Origin: Chloroflexota bacterium | GTDB lineage: Bacteria; Chloroflexota; Dormibacteria; Dormibacterales; Dormibacteraceae | Length of the DNA stretch: 6,421 nucleotides | NCBI GenBank assembly: GCA_005888075.1 | Contig: VBKD01000109.1 | Span: 1-6,421, forward strand | Direction of reading: 5' to 3' | Shown: positions 1 through 6,421 of the stretch, one piece after another | Layout: each line of letters begins with the position of its first letter | Position numbering within the stretch: position 1 is the stretch's first letter | Position numbers and translations under genes: made by a program | The notes under the pieces: model-generated | Told to the model about the DNA's origin: nothing | What the model saw: only the letters and a program-made list of their open reading frames with translations | Database searches by the model: none

Positions 1-348
1 TTGAAGTGCCTTCAGCCGAATGGCACGACAGCGCCCTGCAGCACCGGCTGGTATGACATCGGCGGCACGTCACTCAGCTGCCCGCAGTGGGCCGCGATGG
101 TGGCCATCGCCGACCAGATCAACGGGGGCAACGGCCTCGGTCTGATCAACCCGGGGCTCTACAAGATCGGCACCAGCTCATCTCGCTACGCCAACGACTT
201 CTTCGACGTGACGACCGGCAACAACCAGACCGACTCGACCATTCCGGGTTATTCGGCCTCGACAGGCTGGGACCCGGTCACCGGACTCGGCACGCCGAAC
301 GCGGCGAACCTGATCCCGGACCTGGTCAGCGCGGTCAACGGCAGCTAG
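1..348 (+). CDS. S53 family peptidase (sedolisin/kumamolisin-like), C-terminal fragment
   Basis: This is the last 115 codons of a secreted serine-carboxyl peptidase; the left window edge removes the rest, so the TTG at position 1 is not a real start. Seen: the S53 nucleophile motif GGTSLSCPQWAA, with the probable catalytic Ser at visible residue 24. It is followed by the calcium-site region, FFDVTTGNN (Asp69, Val70) and GYSASTGWDPVTGLGTPN (Gly89, Asp91), close to the C-terminus as in the family. The catalytic Glu/Asp pair and any pro-domain lie upstream, outside the window. Family knowledge: these enzymes are made as pro-proteins, exported, and cleave proteins at acidic pH using a Ser-Glu-Asp triad. 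The fragment holds three Cys (3, 13, 27), which could form disulfides in an exported protein; that is inference. The stop is TAG at 346-348, just before a hairpin. The family is secure; the exact substrate and pH optimum are not visible. Confidence 0.93.
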   Translation: MKCLQPNGTTAPCSTGWYDIGGTSLSCPQWAAMVAIADQINGGNGLGLINPGLYKIGTSSSRYANDFFDVTTGNNQTDSTIPGYSASTGWDPVTGLGTPNAANLIPDLVSAVNGS

Positions 349-356
349 CAACTCTC

Positions 357-382
357 GAGGGGCTCCCAGCCGGGAGCCCCTC
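357..382. terminator. bidirectional GC-rich hairpin terminator between convergent genes
   Basis: A perfect inverted repeat, GAGGGGCTCCC (357-367), a 4-nt AGCC loop, and GGGAGCCCCTC (372-382), begins 9 nt after the S53 peptidase stop and ends 4 nt before the M23 peptidase stop codon on the other strand. It is the only gap between the convergent genes. A pyrimidine tract (TCTCTT) follows on the + strand but there is no true U-run on either side. The terminator call therefore rests on stem strength and position. Confidence 0.75.
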
Positions 383-386
383 TCTC

Positions 387-1043
387 TTACGACCGATCGG
401 TGTGCGCGTTGAGGAACGCGTTGGGGTCGATGAAGTGGTAGGGGAAAGCCGGAAACCCTGAGCACGCGGCCGGCGGCAGCGCGCCGTTCCACGCGTGACT
501 TTCGAAGTCTCCCTGGAACACGGCGAAGTGGAAGTGGGTCTGGCTTCCCATGTCCGCGATGTCGGCGAAGACCTGGCCCCGCTTGACCGGCGTGCCGGCG
601 CTGAATCCAGCGCGCGGCCAAACATGCCAGTACTGCGTCAACACGACGCCCGAGGTGGTGTGGTGACGAATCAAGATCCCGCCGCGAAACTGCGGATCGG
701 TGATGTAGCCCGCGATCTCGCCATCTCCCGCAGCCATCACCGGCTGGATGCCCGTTGAGATGTCGACTCCAGTGTGAAGCCAGACCGCCCCATTCGGACA
801 GGACCGCAGCGGCGTGCCGTCGCAGTACCGCCATTCGCTCCCGAATCCAAGGCAGTGCGGGGACCAAGTCGGCAGCGGGTGCTGGAAGACATCGGCCGGA
901 TTGACGGGAGTGGGTGACGGAGCCGGCGACGGTGACGCTGCGTGGCTCGGCGTTGCTCGCGCGGTCGGCGGGCCCTGAGCCGCCGGACCTTGCGTGCAGC
1001 TTGCGCCCAGAAGGATCGCCGCAACGAATGCGGTTGGTTTCAG
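387..1043 (-). CDS. M23 family metallopeptidase, probable lipoprotein
   Basis: A cell-surface peptidase of the LytM/lysostaphin fold, about 218 aa, that probably cuts peptide bonds in peptidoglycan cross-bridges. Residues 2-15 form a short hydrophobic signal (KPTAFVAAILLGAS) ending at Cys16; LGASC fits the relaxed lipobox, so a lipid anchor is likely. A Pro/Ser/Thr/Ala-rich tether (about 25-50) leads to the catalytic domain. Zinc ligands are visible as HTGVD (His90, Asp94) and HFHF (His170, His172), with YWHVWP in the usual place between them. Four further Cys (64, 74, 82, 194) may form disulfides. The gene is third in the cupin-ALDH operon. No ATG lies in frame near the signal peptide. I chose CTG at 1043, which overlaps the ALDH stop as CTGA and has a weak GGA 6 nt upstream. 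In-frame TTG at 1115 and GTG at 1139 or 1238 are alternatives, but they would add a long Arg-rich stretch before the signal. The family is secure, the start is not. A scaffold or activator role is possible but less likely, since the metal ligands are intact. Confidence 0.93.
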   Translation of the reverse strand: MKPTAFVAAILLGASCTQGPAAQGPPTARATPSHAASPSPAPSPTPVNPADVFQHPLPTWSPHCLGFGSEWRYCDGTPLRSCPNGAVWLHTGVDISTGIQPVMAAGDGEIAGYITDPQFRGGILIRHHTTSGVVLTQYWHVWPRAGFSAGTPVKRGQVFADIADMGSQTHFHFAVFQGDFESHAWNGALPPAACSGFPAFPYHFIDPNAFLNAHTDRS

Positions 1044-2533
1044 CCGATGTCCACGATCACGTTCTTGACCTCTGTGTAGAGATCGAGGGCGTAAGCACCC
1101 AGCTCCCGACCCCAACCGCTCTGCTTGAAGCCGCCCCACGGCGTGGCCGGATCGAGGACGTTGTAGCAGTTGACGTAGACGGCGCCCGCCTTCAACGCGT
1201 GCGCCACGCGATGCGCCCGCTTGACGTCGTTCGTCCACACGCCCGCAACCAATCCGTACATCGTGTCGTTCGCCTTCGCGATGAGATCCTCTTCCGAGCT
1301 GAAAGGGATCGCCGCGAGCACAGGGCCGAAGATCTCCTCCTGCGCGATGCGCATCTTGCCGTCGACGTCGGCGAACACGGTCGGGGTGACGAAAAAGCCA
1401 GAGTCAAGGCCCTCCGGCTTCTTGCCGCCGGCCACCAGCCGCGCCCCTTCCTTCGTGCCCACGCTGATGTAGCCGAGCACGCGCTCCATCTGCTTCCTGG
1501 AGACCAACGGGCCCATTTGAGTCATGGGGTCGATGCCGGGGCCGAGGCGCGTCTGCTCGACGATCTTGGTCAGCTCGTCGAGCGTCTTGTCATACACGTC
1601 GTTCTGCACGAAAAGGCGCGATCCCGCAGAGCACATCTGGCCCTGGTTGTAGAAGTTGCCCAGGAACGCGCTCGACGTGGCGCGCCTGAGGTTGGCGTCG
1701 GAGAACACGATGTTGGGCGACTTGCCGCCCAGCTCGAGACTAACGCGCTTCAGGTTGCTGTCCGCCGCCGCCTTGGCGATGAGCTTGCCCACCTCGGTCG
1801 AACCGGTGAAGGCAATCTTGTCGACATCGGGATGCGCGGCCAGCCGCGCGCCCGCCGTTTCGCCAAAGCCCGGTACGACGTTGAAGACGCCGTCCGGAAT
1901 CTCCGCCTCCTGCATGATCTCGGCCAGGAGCAGCGCGCTCAGCGGAGTCTCTTCAGACGGCTTCAGCACGACCGTGTTGCCACATGCCAGAGCGGGGGCG
2001 ACCTTCCAGGCGGCCATCATCAGCGGGAAGTTCCAGGGAATGATCTGGCCCACCACACCCACCGGCTCGCGGAGCGTGTAGCTGAGGTACTTGCCCGGAA
2101 ACGACGTCTGCTGCGTCGCTCCGTCGAGCTTCGTCGCCCACCCGGCGTAATAGCGGAAGGTGGCGGCCGACATCGGGACATCGAACAGAAGCATCTCGTT
2201 GATCGGCTTGCCGTTGTCGAGGCTGTCCAGCTGAGCAAACTCCTGTGCTCGCTCTTCGATCAGGTCGCCGACTTTCCACAGCATCTTGGCCCGCTCCGCC
2301 GGCGGGAGCTCCCGCCAGACACCGCTCTCGTGTGCCTTGCGGGCCGCGGCCACTGCGCGGTCGATATCTTCCACGTCTCCCTCGGCAACTTTGGCCAGCA
2401 CCTGGCCACTCGAGGGATCGATCGTTTCAAAGGTCTTGCCGCTCGCCGACTCCACCCACCGGCCGCCGATGAACAGCTTCTTCGGCTGCTGCTTCAGAAA
2501 AGACGCGACCTCAAGATCTTCTGCGATTGCCAT
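1040..2533 (-). CDS. NAD-dependent aldehyde dehydrogenase
   Basis: A cytoplasmic 497-aa enzyme of the ALDH superfamily (class 1/2-like), full length, oxidising an aldehyde to the carboxylate with NAD(P)+. Visible motifs in order: PWNFPL with Asn168 (oxyanion hole); LKPSEETP with Lys191 and Glu194 (Glu here usually favours NAD+ over NADP+); FTGSTEVGK (244-249, nucleotide loop); LELGGKSPNIV with general base Glu267; FYNQGQMCSAGSR with the nucleophile Cys301; EEIFGPV with Glu400; and the C-terminal GGFKQSGWGRELG. All catalytic residues are intact. The start is ATG at 2533, with GGAGAGG 8 nt upstream inside the end of the cupin gene, the best ribosome binding site in the window. It lies 2 nt after the cupin stop and overlaps the downstream M23 gene by 4 nt, so the three are probably co-transcribed. 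The substrate cannot be read from the sequence; close types are annotated for phenylacetaldehyde, retinal, betaine or aliphatic aldehydes. No specific symbol is justified. Confidence 0.96.
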   Translation of the reverse strand: MAIAEDLEVASFLKQQPKKLFIGGRWVESASGKTFETIDPSSGQVLAKVAEGDVEDIDRAVAAARKAHESGVWRELPPAERAKMLWKVGDLIEERAQEFAQLDSLDNGKPINEMLLFDVPMSAATFRYYAGWATKLDGATQQTSFPGKYLSYTLREPVGVVGQIIPWNFPLMMAAWKVAPALACGNTVVLKPSEETPLSALLLAEIMQEAEIPDGVFNVVPGFGETAGARLAAHPDVDKIAFTGSTEVGKLIAKAAADSNLKRVSLELGGKSPNIVFSDANLRRATSSAFLGNFYNQGQMCSAGSRLFVQNDVYDKTLDELTKIVEQTRLGPGIDPMTQMGPLVSRKQMERVLGYISVGTKEGARLVAGGKKPEGLDSGFFVTPTVFADVDGKMRIAQEEIFGPVLAAIPFSSEEDLIAKANDTMYGLVAGVWTNDVKRAHRVAHALKAGAVYVNCYNVLDPATPWGGFKQSGWGRELGAYALDLYTEVKNVIVDIG

Positions 2534-2535
2534 GC

Positions 2536-2925
2536 TTATAGCCTCTCCACGTTTTCAACTATTGCTTCCTGAGTGCTCCGAGCGATCACGACGACCGCCT
2601 CGTCCTCGGAGTGCGCGTTGGACTCGATGTGATGCACGAACGGCGGGACGTAGATGTAGTCGCCCGGCTTGGTCCGCAGCCGGACCTCGCGGCCGTCCTC
2701 CAGGTAGATGAACTCCGGATGGCCCGAGACGATGTAAATCCCGGTCTCGCTCTCGCCGTGGTGGTGCGGTCCCGAGGCGACACCCGGCTCCACGTGCGTC
2801 TCCCCCATCCATATCGCGTGGCTCCCGACTGTATCGCCGGACAGCGCCGCGAGCCTTGTCATCCCGGACGTCTGCGCGGTGCCCGAGGTGCACTGCTCGC
2901 CGGGTACGTGGTGCAGCTTGCCCAC
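2536..2925 (-). CDS. small single-domain cupin protein
   Basis: A 129-aa cytoplasmic protein that is essentially one cupin_2 beta-barrel. Cupin motif 1 is seen as PGVASGPHHHGESETGIYIVSG, with probable metal ligands His54, His56 and Glu60. Motif 2 is PGDYIYVPPFVHHIESN, with His99 and Asn103. All four ligand positions are filled, so a metal-binding enzyme (isomerase, dioxygenase or similar) or small-molecule sensor is plausible; the exact activity is unknown. There is no DNA-binding domain, so it is not an AraC- or HTH-type cupin regulator. The start is GTG at 2925. The N-terminus GKLHHVPGEQCTSGTAQTSGMTRL flows directly into the fold, and no better start exists nearby (an ATT at 2952 is in frame). 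No Shine-Dalgarno precedes GTG at a proper distance. First gene of the operon, with its stop 2 nt before the ALDH start. The pairing suggests a shared pathway, but that is inference. Confidence 0.92.
   Translation of the reverse strand: MGKLHHVPGEQCTSGTAQTSGMTRLAALSGDTVGSHAIWMGETHVEPGVASGPHHHGESETGIYIVSGHPEFIYLEDGREVRLRTKPGDYIYVPPFVHHIESNAHSEDEAVVVIARSTQEAIVENVERL
2542..2548 (-). promoter_or_regulatory. ribosome binding site for the aldehyde dehydrogenase
   Basis: GGAGAGG on the minus strand lies within the last codons of the cupin gene, 8 nt before the ATG at 2533. It fixes the ALDH start and supports translation from a shared cupin-ALDH transcript. It is the only strong Shine-Dalgarno among the starts visible here. 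Confidence 0.75.
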
Positions 2926-2935
2926 CTTCGATGAA

Positions 2936-2941
2936 ACGATA
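2936..2941 (-). promoter_or_regulatory. candidate -10 element for the cupin operon
   Basis: TATCGT on the minus strand (TAnnnT pattern) sits so that a transcript would begin at about 2928-2929, only 3-4 nt before the cupin GTG. No -35-like hexamer is visible at 16-18 nt spacing; that position falls inside the malQ coding region. The call rests on position and a partial consensus match only. Confidence 0.22.
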
Positions 2942-2950
2942 GACCCCCAA

Positions 2951-4696
2951 ATGTCCGAACGCGCACAGCGCTGGGGGATCCTCCCGTCCTATTACGGATG
3001 GCAGGGCGATCTCGTCCAGACCACACCAGAAACCGAACAGGCAATCCTCGAGGCCATGGGAGCAGATGCGAACGACGATCCAACTCCTCCCCACTCACTG
3101 GTCGAAAGTCCTCCCCATTCATGGGGAGGTGGCGCCGAAGGCGCCGGAGGGGCCAACGGCGCCGGAGGGGCCGACACAGTCATCAAATGCGCCGACCCCC
3201 CCGAACGAGTGTGGGGATGGGCCGCGCAACTGTACGCGCTGCGCTCGCGCGACAGCTGGGGCATCGGCGACCTCGCCGACCTGCGCCATTTCGCGCGATG
3301 GTCGAGAGAAGCAGGCGCGTCTCTCATCCTGCTCAACCCGCTGGGCGCCCAGACCCCGACATTTCCCTATGAACCCTCTCCCTACTACGCGTCGACGCGC
3401 CGGTTTTGCAACGTCGTCTACCTGAATGTGGACGAGGTCGAAGGCGCGCAGCAGATCGACAGCGAATTGGCACCAATTCGCGACGCCGCACGCGAACTCA
3501 ACCGCCAGCGAATCATCGACTACGACCAGGTCTTCCGCCTCAAGTCGGATGCAATGGAGAGAATCTTCCGGATTGCTCCGAAGCCGAAGGGATTCGAGTC
3601 ATGGGTGCGGCGGCAGGGCAAGACGCTGCGCGAGTTCGCGACGTTCAGTGTGCTTTGCGAGACCCACGGGCGGGCATGGCGCAAGTGGCCGGAAGATGTG
3701 CGCCGCCCGGACGGAGCCGGCACGAAAACGGCGCGGCGGGAGCTCGCCCAACGCGTCGCCTATCACCAATGGCTGCAGTTCCACCTCGACCGCCAGTTGG
3801 CCCGAGCATCGCGAGAGATCGGCCTCATCGCCGACGTGCCGGTCGGCTTCGCCTCCGACGGGTTCGACGCGTGGCGGTGGCAGGACTACCTGGCACCCGG
3901 CATGCGGGTCGGCGCACCACCCGATGAATTTTTTCGCGACGGTCAGGACTGGGGCTTGCCCCCCTTAAACCCATGGAAGTTGAGCGACGCCGGATGGGCT
4001 CCGTTCGTGGACGCGATCCGCGGCGCGAGTCGGCACTCCGCGGGCGTACGGCTAGACCACGTGATGGGGTTGTTCCGTCTGTTCTGGATTCCGCAAGGCA
4101 TGACCCCTTCCCACGGCGCGTACGTCCGCTATCCCGCGCCGGCGCTGTTGCGGTTGCTCGCTCTCGAAAGCGGGCGCGCCAAAGCCTTCGTCATCGGCGA
4201 AGACCTCGGCCTGGTCGAGCCGGCAGTGCGCAAGAGCCTGGACGAAATAGGCTCGCTGTCTTACCGCTTGCTGTGGTTCGAAGGCTCCGAGCCGGCGCAA
4301 TGGCCGCACGATGCGGTGGCCGCGGTCGGCACGCACGACCTGCCTACCGTGGCAGGGATCTGGACGCACAGCGAACCGGAGCACCGGCTTCATCACCTCC
4401 GCGAAAAGCTTGTGAATATGACGCATCTTCCGGACGACACGCCACCGCTCGACGTTTCGATCGCCGCGTACAGGTCGCTCGCCCAGGGCCGACCTCGGAT
4501 TGTGCTGGTCTCTATGGAAGACGCCCTCGGGGTGCATGAACGGCCGAACGTGCCGGGAACGACGACGGAGTTCCCCAACTGGCGCCTCGCCCTGCCATCG
4601 CCGATCGAAGACATTCAGACCGCCGGAGGCGTGCGCCGCATCGTCGAGGAGATGACCCGGGCCGGCCGTTCCCGAACTCACCTCGAACCTAGCTAG
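2951..4696 (+). CDS. malQ: 4-alpha-glucanotransferase (amylomaltase, GH77)
   Basis: A cytoplasmic 581-aa enzyme that moves maltooligosaccharide units between alpha-1,4-glucans in maltodextrin or glycogen metabolism. Visible GH77 blocks: WGWAAQLYALRSRDSWGIGD (about 88-107); LNPLGAQ...SPYYASTRRFCNVVYL; IADVPVGFASDGFDAWRWQD; GAPPDEFFRDGQDWGLPPLNP; RLDHVMGLFR with nucleophile Asp369; VIGEDLG with acid/base Glu417; and GTHDLPT with Asp463. All catalytic residues are present. The start is ATG at 2951, where ERAQRWGILPSYYGWQGDLVQ begins as in the family; an in-frame TTG at 2918 would run into the divergent cupin gene. No Shine-Dalgarno is seen (CCCCC lies just upstream). Oddity: residues about 45-75 are a Pro/Gly/Ala-rich linker encoded by a palindromic repeat, apparently an in-frame insertion, between the N-terminal segment and the first conserved block. 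acnA follows after 10 nt, so the two may be co-transcribed. The identification is secure. Confidence 0.97.
   Translation: MSERAQRWGILPSYYGWQGDLVQTTPETEQAILEAMGADANDDPTPPHSLVESPPHSWGGGAEGAGGANGAGGADTVIKCADPPERVWGWAAQLYALRSRDSWGIGDLADLRHFARWSREAGASLILLNPLGAQTPTFPYEPSPYYASTRRFCNVVYLNVDEVEGAQQIDSELAPIRDAARELNRQRIIDYDQVFRLKSDAMERIFRIAPKPKGFESWVRRQGKTLREFATFSVLCETHGRAWRKWPEDVRRPDGAGTKTARRELAQRVAYHQWLQFHLDRQLARASREIGLIADVPVGFASDGFDAWRWQDYLAPGMRVGAPPDEFFRDGQDWGLPPLNPWKLSDAGWAPFVDAIRGASRHSAGVRLDHVMGLFRLFWIPQGMTPSHGAYVRYPAPALLRLLALESGRAKAFVIGEDLGLVEPAVRKSLDEIGSLSYRLLWFEGSEPAQWPHDAVAAVGTHDLPTVAGIWTHSEPEHRLHHLREKLVNMTHLPDDTPPLDVSIAAYRSLAQGRPRIVLVSMEDALGVHERPNVPGTTTEFPNWRLALPSPIEDIQTAGGVRRIVEEMTRAGRSRTHLEPS
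3085..3175 (+). repeat. palindromic repeat element inserted in frame within malQ
   Basis: Three kinds of repeat are stacked here. A 9-bp inverted repeat CCTCCCCAT (3110-3118) / ATGGGGAGG (3121-3129) has a 2-nt centre. A second inverted repeat GGCGCC-GAA-GGCGCC spans 3131-3145. A 15-bp direct repeat GGCGCCGGAGGGGCC occurs at 3140-3154 and 3158-3172, as an 18-bp tandem unit with AAC and GAC spacers. In addition TCCTCCCCACTCA (3085-3097) resembles TCCTCCCCATTCA (3109-3121), suggesting a partial earlier copy. The architecture (TCCCC-AT-GGGGA palindrome, then GGTGGCGCC...GGAGGGG) resembles, from memory, dispersed intergenic repeats common in GC-rich bacteria. The whole stretch stays open in the malQ frame and is read as a low-complexity SPPHSWGGGAEGAGG-type linker. 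Confidence 0.8.
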
Positions 4697-4706
4697 CATT
4701 TCGAAT

Positions 4707-6421
<1,715 letters not shown>

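Noticed and set aside
178..867. A 229-codon minus-strand open frame overlapping the S53 and M23 genes
   Set aside because: It runs through the terminator hairpin and across two well-supported genes in another frame. The product is Arg-rich with no motif.
914..2572. A 552-codon open frame on the plus strand, antisense to the aldehyde dehydrogenase
   Set aside because: Its translation is Arg/His/Leu-rich with no recognisable domain, and it mirrors a fully conserved ALDH on the other strand. Long antisense frames are expected in GC-rich genes.
2879..2950. An upstream ATG (2879) giving malQ 24 extra residues
   Set aside because: The extension lies inside the divergent cupin coding region and looks unlike GH77 N-termini. 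Similarity to the family begins right after the ATG at 2951.
3131..3175. Short direct repeats resembling a CRISPR or satellite array
   Set aside because: There are only two 18-bp units with 3-nt spacers, inside an open reading frame. There are no spacer-length intervals and no cas genes.
3070..3180. A frameshift or pseudogene in malQ at the low-complexity stretch
   Set aside because: The frame stays open on both sides of the repeat, and all GH77 catalytic motifs downstream are in the same frame, so the gene appears intact.

Overview
This is a GC-rich stretch of bacterial chromosome with very compact gene packing. Third codon positions are strongly G/C, several genes start on GTG or apparently CTG, and Shine-Dalgarno signals are mostly weak. 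The gene content (a secreted sedolisin-type protease, an M23 lipoprotein, a GH77 glucanotransferase and an AcnA-type aconitase) fits a free-living heterotroph. A soil lineage such as Chloroflexota, 'Candidatus Dormibacterota' or Actinomycetota is a guess from style. No marker gene here settles the taxonomy.

Layout. (1) Positions 1-348 (+) hold the C-terminal end of an S53 (sedolisin/kumamolisin-like) serine-carboxyl peptidase, cut by the window edge. (2) Positions 357-382 hold a perfect 11-bp GC-rich hairpin that probably terminates both convergent transcription units. (3) Positions 387-2925 (-) hold a three-gene operon. In transcription order it is a small cupin, an NAD-type aldehyde dehydrogenase starting 2 nt after the cupin stop, and an M23 peptidase lipoprotein overlapping the dehydrogenase stop by 4 nt. 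(4) Positions 2951-6421 (+) hold a divergent pair: malQ (4-alpha-glucanotransferase), then after a 10-nt gap acnA (aconitate hydratase), which runs off the right edge.

Function. The aldehyde dehydrogenase oxidises an aldehyde to its acid, and the cupin before it may act on a related small molecule, but nothing in the sequence names the substrate. MalQ remodels maltodextrins or glycogen and aconitase works in the TCA cycle, so the right arm is central carbon metabolism. The two end genes encode exported hydrolases that are not obviously connected to it.

Most notable feature. Near the N-terminus of malQ, about 90 bp (3085-3175) look like an intergenic palindromic repeat inserted in frame: a 9-bp inverted repeat, a second GGCGCC inverted repeat and an 18-bp tandem duplication. 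It encodes a Pro/Gly/Ala-rich linker between otherwise conserved segments. The cupin and malQ start codons are separated by only 25 bp and neither has a convincing ribosome binding site, which suggests leaderless or near-leaderless transcripts. I see no CRISPR array, tRNA, rRNA, insertion sequence or defence system. Apart from the repeat insertion this is an ordinary metabolic region.
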